From Streptomyces sp. AC555_RSS877 (GTDB lineage: Bacteria; Actinomycetota; Actinomycetes; Streptomycetales; Streptomycetaceae), in assembly GCF_019049245.1 (NCBI RefSeq), contig NZ_JAGMUK010000030.1, forward strand, positions 186,001-250,000: 64,000 bases of DNA. Direction: 5' to 3'. A model generated the notes under the pieces. The model was not told the DNA's origin and searched no databases. It saw only the letters and a program-made list of their open reading frames with translations. Of this stretch, positions 9,398 to 18,291 are shown piece after piece. The stretch's first letter is position 1. Every line of letters begins with the position of its first letter. The position numbers and the translations under genes were made by a program.

Positions 9398-12300
9398 TTA
9401 CGCCTTGCGCAGGCGGAACGTCAGGGACAGGCCCTCGTCCGTGAACGGGGATCCATAGGTGTCGTCCGCCTCGCCCTGGGCGAAGTCACTCGCGAGGACC
9501 TCGTCGGCGATGAGGGCGGCGTGCTCGGACAGGGCCGCGACGACGGCCGGGTCCGTGGACGTCCAGCGCAGCGCGATGCGGTCGGCCACGTCGAGGCCGC
9601 TGTTCTTGCGGGCCTCCTGGATCAGGCGGATCGCGTCACGGGCCAGGCCGGCCTGACGCAGCTCCTCCGTGAGCTCCAGGTCGAGGGCGACCGTCGCGCC
9701 CGAGTCGGACGCCACCGACCAGCCCTCGCGCGGGGTCTCGGTGATGATGACCTCGTCCGGGGCGAGCGTGACCGTCTCGCCGTCGACCTCCACCGATGCC
9801 GTGCCCTCGCGCAGGGCCAGGGACAGCGCGGCGGCGTCCGCGTTCGCGACGGCCTTCGCCACGTCCTGCACCCGCTTGCCGAACCGCTTGCCCAGCGCAC
9901 GGAAGTTGGCCTTCGCCGTCGTGTCGACCAGCGAACCGCCCACCTCGGACAGCGACGCCAGTGACTCGACGTTCAGCTCCTCCGTGATCTGCGCGTGCAG
10001 CTCGGCGTTGAGGGAGCCGAAGCCCGTCGCCGCGATCAGCGCGCGTCGCAGCGGCTGACGTGTCTTCACGCCCGACTCCGCGCGCGTGGCACGGCCCAGC
10101 TCCACCAGGCGTCGTACCAGGACCATCTGCTTCGACAGATCCGGGTCGATGGCGGACAGGTCCGCCTGCGGCCAGGACGCCAGGTGCACCGACTCGGGGG
10201 CGTCGGGGCTGACGGGCACCACCAGGTCCTGCCAGACCCGCTCGGTGATGAACGGGGTCAGCGGGGCCAGCAGCTTGGTGACCGTCTCGACGACCTCGTG
10301 CAGGGTGCGCAGCGCCGCCTTGTCGCCCTGCCAGAAGCGGCGACGGGAGCGGCGTACGTACCAGTTGGACAGGTCGTCGACGAACGCCGAAAGCAGTTTT
10401 CCGGCGCGCTGGGTGTCGTACGACTCCAGAGCCTCGGTCACCTGGTCGGTGAGCGCGTGGAGTTCGGACAGGAGCCAGCGGTCCAGGACCGGCCGGTCCG
10501 CCGGGGCCGGGTCGGCCTCGCTGGGCGCCCAGTTCGACGTGCGGGCGTAGAGGGCCTGGAAGGCGACCGTGTTCCAGTACGTGAGGAGCGTCTTGCGGAC
10601 GACCTCCTGGATGGTGCCGTGACCGACGCGGCGGGCCGCCCACGGGGAGCCGCCGGCCGCCATGAACCAGCGGACCGCGTCCGCACCGTGCTGTTCCATC
10701 AGCGGGATCGGCTGCAGGATGTTGCCCAGGTGCTTGGACATCTTGCGGCCGTCCTCGGCGAGGATGTGACCGAGGCAGACGACGTTCTCGTACGAGGACT
10801 TGTCGAAGACGAGCGTGCCGACGGCCATGAGGGTGTAGAACCACCCGCGTGTCTGGTCGATGGCCTCCGAGATGAACTGCGCCGGGTAGCGGCTCTCGAA
10901 GAGCTCCTTGTTCTTGTGCGGGTAACCCCACTGCGCGAACGGCATCGAACCCGAGTCGTACCAGGCGTCGATGACCTCCGGCACGCGCGTGGCCGTCTTC
11001 CGGCACGTCGGGCAGGCGAAGGTGACGTCGTCGATGAACGGGCGGTGCGGGTCGAGCTCCGACTGGTCGGTGCCGGTCAGCTCGGTCAGCTCGGCGCGGG
11101 AGCCGACGCAGGTGAGGTGGCCGTCCTCGCAGTGCCAGATGGGCAGCGGCGTGCCCCAGTAGCGGCTGCGGGAGAGCGCCCAGTCGATGTTGTTGTTCAG
11201 CCAGTCGCCGAAACGGCCGTGCTTGACGGAGTCCGGGAACCAGTTGGTCTTCTCGTTCTCCTGGAGGAGGCGGTCCTTGACGGCCGTGGTGCGGATGTAC
11301 CAGGACGGCTGCGCGTAGTAGAGGAGCGCGGTGTGGCAGCGCCAGCAGTGCGGGTAGCTGTGCTCGTACGGGATGTGCTTGAAGAGCAGACCGCGGTTCT
11401 GGAGGTCCTCGGTGAGCTTTTCGTCCGCCTTCTTGAAGAAGACGCCGCCCACGAGGGGGACGTCCTCCTCGAAGGTGCCGTCCCGGCGGACCGGGTTCAC
11501 CACGGGAAGGCCGTAGGCGCGGCAGACCTTGAGGTCGTCCTCACCGAAGGCGGGGGACTGGTGGACCAGACCCGTACCGTCCTCGGTCGTCACGTACTCG
11601 GCGTTGACCACGTAGTGGGCCGGTTCCGGGAACTCGACGAGCTCGAACGGACGTTGGTAGGTCCAGCGCTCCATCTCGGCACCGGTGAAGGTCTCGCCGG
11701 TGACCTCCCAGCCCTCGCCGAGGGCCTTCTCGACGAGCGGCTTCGCGACAACGAGCTTCTCCTCGCCGTTGGTCGCGACGACATAGGTGACGTCGGGGTG
11801 CGCGGCCACGGCGGTGTTGGAGACCAGCGTCCAGGGGGTCGTCGTCCACACAAGGAGCGCCGCCCGGCCGGCGAGCGGACCGGAGGTGAGCGGGAAACGG
11901 ACGTACACGGACGGGTCCACGATCGTCTCGTAGCCCTGCGCCAGCTCGTGGTCCGACAGACCCGTCTCGTCGCGCGGGCACCAGGGGGCGACGCGGTAGT
12001 CCTGGACCAGCAGGCCCTTGTTGAAGATCTCCTTCAGTGACCACCAGACGGAGTCCACGTACTCGGGGTCCATCGTGCGGTACGCGTCGTCCAGGTCGAC
12101 CCAGTAGCCCATGCGGTTCGTGAGCTCGGTGAAGGCGTCGGTGTGGCGGGTCACGGACTCGCGGCACTTGGCGTTGAACTCGGCGATGCCGTACGCCTCG
12201 ATGTCCTTCTTGCCGTCGAAGCCGAGTTCCTTCTCCACGGCGATCTCGACCGGGAGGCCGTGGCAGTCCCAGCCGGCCTTGCGGGCCACGTGGTAGCCGC

Positions 12301-12535
12301 GCATGGTGCGGAAGCGGGGGAAGACGTCCTTGAAGACGCGCGCCTCGATGTGGTGGGCCCCCGGCATGCCGTTGGCCGTGGGCGGGCCCTCGTAGAACAC
12401 CCACTCGGGGCGCCCCTCGGACTGTTCCAGGGTCTTGGCGAAGATCTTCTGCTCGCGCCAGAAGTCGAGCACGGCGTGCTCCAGCGCGGGCAGGTCGACC
12501 TGGGCGGGCACCTGGCGGTACGTCGGCGTTGTCAT
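9398..12535 (-). CDS. ileS: Isoleucyl-tRNA synthetase
   Basis: A 1045-residue class I aminoacyl-tRNA synthetase that charges tRNA-Ile. The Rossmann fold opens with VFYEGPPTANGMPGAHHIEA, where the HIGH signature is a degenerate GAHH; the editing domain lies in the first half, and the second signature is DGRKMSKHLGN (KMSKH). Length and sequence fit the longer IleS type with a large C-terminal domain. The frame is open for 74 codons upstream, but ATG 12535 (MTTPTYRQVP) has GGAGGAAG just before it, and the upstream stretch is the T-box leader, so it is not coding. Expression is controlled by tRNA-Ile charging through that leader. Confidence 0.97.
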   Translation of the reverse strand: MTTPTYRQVPAQVDLPALEHAVLDFWREQKIFAKTLEQSEGRPEWVFYEGPPTANGMPGAHHIEARVFKDVFPRFRTMRGYHVARKAGWDCHGLPVEIAVEKELGFDGKKDIEAYGIAEFNAKCRESVTRHTDAFTELTNRMGYWVDLDDAYRTMDPEYVDSVWWSLKEIFNKGLLVQDYRVAPWCPRDETGLSDHELAQGYETIVDPSVYVRFPLTSGPLAGRAALLVWTTTPWTLVSNTAVAAHPDVTYVVATNGEEKLVVAKPLVEKALGEGWEVTGETFTGAEMERWTYQRPFELVEFPEPAHYVVNAEYVTTEDGTGLVHQSPAFGEDDLKVCRAYGLPVVNPVRRDGTFEEDVPLVGGVFFKKADEKLTEDLQNRGLLFKHIPYEHSYPHCWRCHTALLYYAQPSWYIRTTAVKDRLLQENEKTNWFPDSVKHGRFGDWLNNNIDWALSRSRYWGTPLPIWHCEDGHLTCVGSRAELTELTGTDQSELDPHRPFIDDVTFACPTCRKTATRVPEVIDAWYDSGSMPFAQWGYPHKNKELFESRYPAQFISEAIDQTRGWFYTLMAVGTLVFDKSSYENVVCLGHILAEDGRKMSKHLGNILQPIPLMEQHGADAVRWFMAAGGSPWAARRVGHGTIQEVVRKTLLTYWNTVAFQALYARTSNWAPSEADPAPADRPVLDRWLLSELHALTDQVTEALESYDTQRAGKLLSAFVDDLSNWYVRRSRRRFWQGDKAALRTLHEVVETVTKLLAPLTPFITERVWQDLVVPVSPDAPESVHLASWPQADLSAIDPDLSKQMVLVRRLVELGRATRAESGVKTRQPLRRALIAATGFGSLNAELHAQITEELNVESLASLSEVGGSLVDTTAKANFRALGKRFGKRVQDVAKAVANADAAALSLALREGTASVEVDGETVTLAPDEVIITETPREGWSVASDSGATVALDLELTEELRQAGLARDAIRLIQEARKNSGLDVADRIALRWTSTDPAVVAALSEHAALIADEVLASDFAQGEADDTYGSPFTDEGLSLTFRLRKA

Positions 12536-12540
12536 CAGCG

Positions 12541-12842
12541 AACTTCCTCCGGCGGACTTGCTGCCTTCCGTCCGGAGGGACGAGAGCTGTGTCGATCCCT
12601 GCGCCGCCTTCGGCGCGCTCCCGCGGTACCACCCTCCTTGGCTCTCCGGTGCGCCGTACGCGCCGGTGAGCCCCCTCATTGGGGTCGCGATGCCGGGTCT
12701 ACTGGCCGCCTTCTTTCGGCTGCGGCTTTCTTCCGGCGGCTCTGGGGTGATCTTCACGTCGCGCTCGCCCCCGGGCTTCCACCGTCCCCGGGTCGCTCTG
12801 GGCTGCGTACGTCGCTACTCGTCCCCATCCACGCTTTTCGCT
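12541..12842 (-). promoter_or_regulatory. Translational T-box riboswitch of ileS
   Basis: On the minus strand the hallmark T-box AGGGTGGTACCGCGG occupies 12635-12621, about 90 bases before the ileS start. The Shine-Dalgarno GGAGG (12550-12546) lies in a hairpin whose arms are 12547-12556 and 12567-12577, so it can be masked; there is no intrinsic terminator. This is the translational design known for actinobacterial ileS leaders, in which uncharged tRNA-Ile binding frees the ribosome site. A candidate AUC isoleucine specifier is at 12751-12749 in the context GTGAAGATCACCCC. A possible -10 (TACACT) lies at 12854-12849. The core is secure; the specifier and 5' end are less so. Confidence 0.9.
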
Positions 12843-13139
12843 CCGCCCAGTGTACGGCGCCGTGGGGACAGCGGCCGACCGGATTTCCGGCGGCCGTCGG
12901 CGGGGGCTCGGCGGGGCCCGGGATGACCCGAATGGCGAGGGGCGCGTGTTCGAGGGCCGGGATGCCCGGCGCGGCGGATTACCCGGCGGGGAGCTGGGCA
13001 CAACGCATGCAGGTTTGCCGCGCGGCGTTCGCGAGGCGGGCGAATCGGGCGGTGTGCCCCGTTGCCGTGGGACTCAAGTCGATTTATCGTCCCAGCACGA
13101 TTCGCGTGCAAGATCACAATATGTGAAGGGGCCGCGGCC

Positions 13140-14243
13140 ATGGTGGCGAAGAAGACCGCCGTACAGCAGTCGGCGTCCGGGTCCACGGGTGCCTCCGGCG
13201 GTGCGGCCAAGGACGTCGGGGGGAAGAAGAGAACGCAGGGGGGCGCGGCCGAGCAGGAGGCCAAGGCCGTGAAGACGGTGGGTTCGGCTACGAGGAAGGC
13301 GGCCGCGAAGGGCGCGGGCGCGGGTGCGGGTGCCAAGAAGGCCGTGGCGAAGAAGGCGGCATCAGTGAAGAAGGCCGCTGCCAAGAAGGCCACTGCCACC
13401 AAGGCGGCGGCTACGAAGACGGCGGGCGGGAAGAAGACCGGCGGGAAGTCAGTGGCGGCCACGAAGGCCGAAGCCACGAAGGTGGCGGGCGGGCGGGCGG
13501 CCGCCGTGAAGGAGACGGGCGGGGAGGCGGCGACCGTCGCGGAGACGCGCGGGAAGGACGCGGGCGGGAAGGCGGCGGCCACGAAGGTGGCGTTGGCGAA
13601 GGAGACCGGCGCGAAGAAGACCGCTGACAAGAAGAGCGGTGCCGCGAAGGGCGGCGCTGGGAAAAGCACCTCGAGGAAGAGCGCAGCCAAGACGACTGCG
13701 GCCAAGAAGAGCACGGTCAAGAAGGCGGGCGCGGCGCAGACCGCGGAGCAGACGGGAGCCACGACGGTGGTTGCGAAGAAGACTCCTGGCACGGCCACAG
13801 CGGCGAAGTCCGCACTGCCCAAGGCGCGGGTCGCCGCGGCGGAGCCCGGCGAGCTCGCGGTACGCCCCGGTGAGGACCCCTGGACGCCGGAAGAGGTCGC
13901 GGAGGCGCGCGCCGGGCTGTCGTCCGAGGCGACGCGGCTGCGCGACGAGATCACCTCGTCCGAACAGTCCCTGGTGGGCCTGATGCGGGACTCCGGGGAC
14001 GGTGCCGGCGACGATCAGGCGGACACCGGCACCAAGAACATCACGCGCGAGCACGAGATGGCTCTCGCGGCCAACGCGCGCGAGATGCTCATCCAGACCG
14101 AGCGCGCCCTGCAACGGCTCGACGCGGGCACCTACGGTCTGTGCGAGAACTGCGGCAACCCCATCGGCAAGGCCCGCATGCAGGCCTTCCCGCGGGCCAC
14201 GCTGTGCGTGGAGTGCAAGCAGAAGCAGGAACGCCGGTACTGA
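13140..14243 (+). CDS. DksA/TraR-type zinc-finger protein with histone-H1-like Lys/Ala-rich N-terminus
   Basis: A 367-residue two-part protein. Residues 1 to about 230 are almost only Lys, Ala, Thr and Gly in H1-like repeats (VAKKAASVKKAAAKKATATK), a composition that binds DNA or RNA non-specifically. Residues about 250-367 form a DksA/TraR-like domain with a coiled coil and a C4 zinc finger, CENCGN near residue 337 and CVECK near 358. The domain lacks the DxxDxA tip expected of true DksA, so an RNA-polymerase role is uncertain. ATG 13140 follows AAGGGG by 8 bases. The gene precedes lspA by 67 bases. It may be a nucleoid protein of developing hyphae (inference). Confidence 0.85.
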   Translation: MVAKKTAVQQSASGSTGASGGAAKDVGGKKRTQGGAAEQEAKAVKTVGSATRKAAAKGAGAGAGAKKAVAKKAASVKKAAAKKATATKAAATKTAGGKKTGGKSVAATKAEATKVAGGRAAAVKETGGEAATVAETRGKDAGGKAAATKVALAKETGAKKTADKKSGAAKGGAGKSTSRKSAAKTTAAKKSTVKKAGAAQTAEQTGATTVVAKKTPGTATAAKSALPKARVAAAEPGELAVRPGEDPWTPEEVAEARAGLSSEATRLRDEITSSEQSLVGLMRDSGDGAGDDQADTGTKNITREHEMALAANAREMLIQTERALQRLDAGTYGLCENCGNPIGKARMQAFPRATLCVECKQKQERRY

Positions 14244-14310
14244 TCACCTCGCTGCCCGGGAGCGTGTCGTACCCTCGTCCTCAGTCAGGTATCTAGGTTG
14301 AGGGACTCAC

Positions 14311-14922
14311 GTGGCAGAGGCGGAGCGCATCATCGGTACGCCGGATTCCCCAGAGGCGGCGGGAGGCGAGCCGGAGCAGTCCGAGGAGCATGCCGCGGAC
14401 GCGTCGCAGACCGCCGCCGGGGCCGAGCGGCCCCGGGGCAGGCGGCGGATCGCCGTGCTGTTCACCGTCGCGACCGTGGCGTACGCCCTCGACCTGATCA
14501 GCAAGATGATCGTGGTCGCCAAGCTGGAGCACCACGCGCCGATCGAGATCATCGGGGACTGGCTGAGGTTCGAGGCCATCCGCAACGCGGGCGCGGCCTT
14601 CGGCTTCGGCGAGGCCTTCACCGTGATCTTCACGGTGATCGCGGCCGCCGTGATCGTGGTCATCGCCCGCCTCGCCCGCAAGCTCTACAGCCTGCCCTGG
14701 GCGATCGCGCTCGGCCTGCTGCTCGGCGGCGCGCTCGGCAACCTCACCGACCGGATCTTCCGGTCGCCGGGCGTGTTCGAGGGCGCGGTCGTCGACTTCA
14801 TCGCGCCCAAGCACTTCGCGGTCTTCAACCTGGCCGACTCGGCGATCGTGTGCGGCGGCATCCTGATCGTGCTGCTGTCGTTCAGGGGTCTCGACCCCGA
14901 CGGCACCGTCCACAAGGACTGA
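14311..14922 (+). CDS. lspA: Lipoprotein signal peptidase II
   Basis: A 203-residue membrane aspartyl protease that removes signal peptides from lipid-modified prolipoproteins. An unusually long hydrophilic N-terminus (about 45 residues, Glu/Ala-rich) precedes four membrane segments. Catalytic aspartates lie in GNLTDRIFR (~residue 148) and FNLADSAIV (~174), and the motif RNAGAAFGF is present. GTG 14311 starts MAEAERIIG. Lgt, the enzyme that acts before LspA, is encoded far away at 53.8 kb in the same window. Confidence 0.95.
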   Translation: MAEAERIIGTPDSPEAAGGEPEQSEEHAADASQTAAGAERPRGRRRIAVLFTVATVAYALDLISKMIVVAKLEHHAPIEIIGDWLRFEAIRNAGAAFGFGEAFTVIFTVIAAAVIVVIARLARKLYSLPWAIALGLLLGGALGNLTDRIFRSPGVFEGAVVDFIAPKHFAVFNLADSAIVCGGILIVLLSFRGLDPDGTVHKD

Positions 14923-14931
14923 GGACGCCGG

Positions 14932-14947
14932 ACTCTCGTACGAGAGT
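14932..14947. promoter_or_regulatory. 16-bp perfect palindrome over the predicted -35 region of the pseudouridine synthase gene
   Basis: ACTCTCGTACGAGAGT is an exact palindrome 10 bases after the lspA stop. A -10 element CATACT lies at 14963-14968, six bases before GTG 14975, so the expected -35 region falls inside the palindrome. This is the layout of an operator. It could also be a short terminator for lspA, but no T-run follows. Confidence 0.5.
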
Positions 14948-14962
14948 GTCGGACCCGTCCGG

Positions 14963-14968
14963 CATACT
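14963..14968 (+). promoter_or_regulatory. -10 element for a probably leaderless pseudouridine-synthase transcript
   Basis: CATACT is followed by six bases and then GTG 14975, the spacing at which the start codon itself is the transcription start. No Shine-Dalgarno sequence is visible. This pattern recurs at several genes in this window. Confidence 0.5.
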
Positions 14969-14974
14969 CGACGG

Positions 14975-15919
14975 GTGAGCACCATTCCCGAGATCCGAAC
15001 CCTGCCCGTGCCCGACGGCCTGGAGGGCGAGCGTGTCGACGCCGCCATCTCCCGTATGTTCGGCTTCTCCCGTACCAAGGCCGCTGAGATCGCCGCCGCG
15101 GGGAAAGTCACGGTCGACGGGTCGGTGGTGGGGAAGTCCGAGCGGGTGCATGGCGGGGCCTGGCTGGAGGTCGAGATGCCGCAGGCGCCCGCGCCGGTGC
15201 AGATCGTCGCCGAACCGGTCGAGGGCATGGAGATCGTGCACGACGACGATGACGTGGTCGTGATCGCCAAGCCGGTCGGTGTGGCCGCGCACCCGAGCCC
15301 CGGCTGGACCGGGACGACCGTGATCGGCGGGCTCGCCGCCGCCGGGTACCGGATCTCCACCTCGGGCGCCGCCGAGCGCCAGGGCATCGTGCACCGCCTG
15401 GACGTGGGCACGTCCGGCCTGATGGTCGTGGCGAAGTCCGAGTACGCGTACACCTCGCTCAAGCGCCAGTTCAAGGAGCGCACGGTCGACAAGCGGTACC
15501 ACACGCTCGTCCAGGGCCACCCGGACCCGACCAGCGGCACCATCGACGCGCCCATCGGCCGGCACCCGAACCACGACTACAAGTGGGCGGTCACGGCCGA
15601 GGGCAAGCCGTCCGTCACGCACTACGACCTCATCGAGGCGTTCCGTGCGGCCTCCCTGCTCGACGTGAAGCTGGAGACCGGCCGTACCCACCAGATCCGC
15701 GTCCACATGGCCGCCCACCGGCACCCGTGCGTCGGCGACCTGACCTACGGCGCCGACCCCACGCTCGCCAAGCGGCTCGGCCTGACCCGCCAGTGGCTGC
15801 ACGCCGTGCGGCTGGGCTTCGAGCATCCCGGGGACGGCCGGTGGGTGGAGTTCGAGTGTGGCTACCCGGACGACCTGCAGCAGGCCCTCGACCGGGTCCG
15901 CGAGGAGACCTACGCGTGA
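14975..15919 (+). CDS. RluA/RluD-family 23S rRNA pseudouridine synthase
   Basis: A 314-residue RNA-modifying enzyme. An S4 RNA-binding domain (about residues 15-75, with [19 protein letters not shown]) precedes the catalytic domain, whose Asp lies in [19 protein letters not shown] (~residue 141). The motifs AHPSPG and [12 protein letters not shown] are also typical of RluD. By family it isomerises uridines in large-subunit rRNA; the exact sites are not predictable. The start at GTG 14975 appears leaderless. The stop overlaps the next start (GTGA at 15916-15919). Confidence 0.92.
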   Translation: MSTIPEIRTLPVPDGLEGERVDAAISRMFGFSRTKAAEIAAAGKVTVDGSVVGKSERVHGGAWLEVEMPQAPAPVQIVAEPVEGMEIVHDDDDVVVIAKPVGVAAHPSPGWTGTTVIGGLAAAGYRISTSGAAERQGIVHRLDVGTSGLMVVAKSEYAYTSLKRQFKERTVDKRYHTLVQGHPDPTSGTIDAPIGRHPNHDYKWAVTAEGKPSVTHYDLIEAFRAASLLDVKLETGRTHQIRVHMAAHRHPCVGDLTYGADPTLAKRLGLTRQWLHAVRLGFEHPGDGRWVEFECGYPDDLQQALDRVREETYA

Positions 15920-16383
15920 GCTCCGCGTACGTCGTGCGGGTCGCCGAGGACCCCGCCGACCGTGAGTCGTGCTTCGCGGTCCGCAAGGAGGTCTTCGTCG
16001 GCGAACAGGGGGTCCCCGCCGACCTGGAGTACGACGCGTACGACGCCGGCGCCGTGCATGTGCTGGCGGTCCGGGAGGACGGGACGCCGCTCGGGACCGG
16101 GCGGCTGCTGTACGGCGAGGCGGCCGCGGCCAAGACCGACGGCGATCTGTCGGTGGGTTCGCTGGGACGGCTCGCCGTGACACAGGACGCGCGGGGCCTC
16201 GGCGTCGGGGCCGCTCTCGTCCGGGCCGTCGAGGACGCGGCACGCGCGCGTGGGCTCGCGGCGGTCGACCTGCACGCCCAGACGCACGCGCTCGGGTTCT
16301 ACGAGCGGCTGGGGTACGTGGCGTACGGCCCGGAGTTCCCGGACGCCGGAATGCCGCACCGGGCGATGCGGCGCGTGCTGTAG
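15916..16383 (+). CDS. GNAT-family N-acetyltransferase (ElaA-like)
   Basis: A 155-residue single-domain acyl-CoA transferase. The acetyl-CoA loop [17 protein letters not shown] is at about residues 91-107, and the ends [14 protein letters not shown] and [11 protein letters not shown] match the ElaA branch of GNATs. The GTG start overlaps the pseudouridine synthase stop, so the two are translationally coupled. The substrate is unknown. Its stop codon abuts an 11-copy tandem repeat. Confidence 0.85.
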   Translation: MSSAYVVRVAEDPADRESCFAVRKEVFVGEQGVPADLEYDAYDAGAVHVLAVREDGTPLGTGRLLYGEAAAAKTDGDLSVGSLGRLAVTQDARGLGVGAALVRAVEDAARARGLAAVDLHAQTHALGFYERLGYVAYGPEFPDAGMPHRAMRRVL

Positions 16384-16481
16384 CCTGCCGTGCCTGCCGT
16401 GCCTGCCGTGCCTGCCGTGCCTGCCGTGCCTGCCGTGCCTGCCGTGCCTGCCGTGCCTGCCGTGCCTGCCGTGCCTGCCGT
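16383..16481 (+). repeat. 11 perfect copies of a 9-bp tandem repeat (GCCTGCCGT)
   Basis: Exactly 99 bases made of 11 identical 9-base units begin at the last base of the GNAT stop codon and end 58 bases before the antiporter start. Complete identity suggests recent slippage or conversion. The unit is a multiple of three and so gives open frames on both strands, but these carry no gene-like features. Confidence 0.97.
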
Positions 16482-16539
16482 GGCGGCGGCGCCGAACGGC
16501 CGGTGAACACGGTGGCGTGGCAGGCTTGAGGTCTGCTGT

Positions 16540-18156
16540 GTGAACGCCGAGACGACCCGGAGCCTGACCGTGGATCAGTTGGCCCTGCTGTTCGTGCTGT
16601 TGCTCGGGGCCGTGCTGAGCGTGCCGATCGGGGACCGGCTGAAACTGCCGGCGCCGGTGCTGATGACGCTCCTCGGGATCGTCCTCGCGCTCCTCGACTT
16701 CGTGCCGAACGTCAGCATCCCGCCGGAACTCATCCTGCCCCTGCTGTTGCCGCCGTTGCTGTACGCGGCCGTACGGCGCACGTCCTGGCGGCAGTTCACG
16801 GCCAACATCAGGCCGATCTTCCTGCTGGCCGTGGCGCTGGTGTTCGTCACCACGGTGTGTGTGGCCGCCGTCGCCAACGCGATCGTGCCGGGGCTGCCGG
16901 TGGCCGCCGCCGTGGCGCTCGGCGCGCTGGTCGCGCCGCCCGACCCGGTCGCGGCGACCGCCGTCGCGGGCCAACTCGGGCTGCCGCGGCGGCTGGTGTC
17001 CATCCTGGAGGGCGAAGGGCTCTTCAACGACGTGACGGCCATCGTGCTCTACCACGTGGCGATCACCGCAGCGGTGAGCGGGACCTTCTCGCCGTGGCGG
17101 GCGGGTCTGGACCTGGTGCTGTCCGCCGTGGTGGCGTTGGCCGTCGGGATCGTGCTGGGGTGGGGCGCCAACAAGCTGATGGACCTGCTCGGGGACCCGA
17201 CCCTGCAGATCGGGATGACCCTGCTGGTGCCGTTCGCCTCGTACGTGCTGGCCGAGGAGTTCCGCGGGTCCGGGGTGCTGGCCGTGCTCACCACCGCGCT
17301 GTTCCTCGCCGAGTACGCCACCGATCCCGACGACGTGCTGACACGGCTCGCCGGGCACACCTTCTGGGACATCGTGGACACGCTGGTCACCGGGGTCGCC
17401 TTCGGGCTGATCGGCCTCGAGCTGCACAACGCGATCCGGACCGCGTCCGGGCGGTGGGGGGAGATGCTCGGCTGGGCGGGGGCGATCGTGGGTGTGGTCG
17501 TCCTCGTACGGCTGTTGTGGCTGTTGCCGGCCACCTGGCTCACCAAGCGGCTGCATGCGCGGCGGGACCACGACGAGGACATCCCGATGAGCCTGCGGGA
17601 GACCGTCGTCATGTGGTGGTCCGGGATGCGGGGAGTGGCGTCGGTGGCGCTGGCGTTGGCGATTCCCCTGAAGACCGACGACGGTTCGGCCTTTCCCGAC
17701 CGGGACGAGATCGTGTTCATCGCGTTCGGGGTGATCATGGCGACGCTGGTGCTTCAGGGGCTGACCCTGCCGTGGCTGGTGCGACGGCTCGGGGTGCAGG
17801 CCGACACGGACCGCGAGAAGGAGTTCGAGAAGGCGCTGGCCGTGCGGGCGGCGAAGGCGGCGAAGCGGCGGCTCAGGGAGATCGAGGCCACGGAGGAGCT
17901 GCCGGAGGAGTTGTCCGAGCAGATGCTGCGGCGGGCGCACGACATCGGGGTGCGGATCAGTCCGGACGTGGGGGAGGACGAGCGGCGGGAGGCGCATGAG
18001 CAGCGGGTGCGCAGGCTCAAGCGGGTGAGGCGGATCCAGGGGGAGATGTTGAGCGCGGCTCGGCATGAGGTGCTGGCGGCGCGGAGTGAGGCGGGGGCCG
18101 ATCCGGAGGTCGTGGACCGGGTGCTGCGGCATCTTGATGTGCGCAGTTTGCGGTGA
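16540..18156 (+). CDS. CPA1-family Na+/H+ antiporter
   Basis: A 538-residue cation/proton antiporter with about 12 membrane helices in residues 10-420 and a charged cytoplasmic tail of about 110 residues rich in Arg and Glu. The ion-binding region shows LGALVAPPDPVAATAVAG, where the usual family motif is SPTDPVA, and EGEGLFNDVTAIVLY. It exports Na+ or K+ in exchange for protons and helps pH and salt balance. GTG 16540 gives MNAETTRSL with little ribosome-site signal. The 9-bp repeat lies just upstream and could affect its expression. Confidence 0.9.
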   Translation: MNAETTRSLTVDQLALLFVLLLGAVLSVPIGDRLKLPAPVLMTLLGIVLALLDFVPNVSIPPELILPLLLPPLLYAAVRRTSWRQFTANIRPIFLLAVALVFVTTVCVAAVANAIVPGLPVAAAVALGALVAPPDPVAATAVAGQLGLPRRLVSILEGEGLFNDVTAIVLYHVAITAAVSGTFSPWRAGLDLVLSAVVALAVGIVLGWGANKLMDLLGDPTLQIGMTLLVPFASYVLAEEFRGSGVLAVLTTALFLAEYATDPDDVLTRLAGHTFWDIVDTLVTGVAFGLIGLELHNAIRTASGRWGEMLGWAGAIVGVVVLVRLLWLLPATWLTKRLHARRDHDEDIPMSLRETVVMWWSGMRGVASVALALAIPLKTDDGSAFPDRDEIVFIAFGVIMATLVLQGLTLPWLVRRLGVQADTDREKEFEKALAVRAAKAAKRRLREIEATEELPEELSEQMLRRAHDIGVRISPDVGEDERREAHEQRVRRLKRVRRIQGEMLSAARHEVLAARSEAGADPEVVDRVLRHLDVRSLR

Positions 18157-18291
18157 TGTGTCGAGTGTGCGCGGGTGGGGTTGCTGTGTTTGTTCCCACC
18201 CGCGCCTCACCCTTTCCCGTTGGTCGAGGAGTCGGGGCCCTCCTGTGGCGGTCGATCGTCGTTGGCGGCGGCCCGTAGGTGCTGCGCCGGA

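Noticed and set aside
9995..12040. A 681-codon open frame antisense to ileS
   Set aside because: It overlaps the certain ileS gene and shows no recognised motif or ribosome site.
12536..12757. 74-codon N-terminal extension of IleS
   Set aside because: These bases form the T-box and ribosome-site hairpin, and homology starts at ATG 12535.
16384..16529. Cys/Leu/Pro or Ala/Cys/Arg repeat peptides over the 9-bp array
   Set aside because: The 9-base unit has no stops in several frames; the peptides are by-products of the array.
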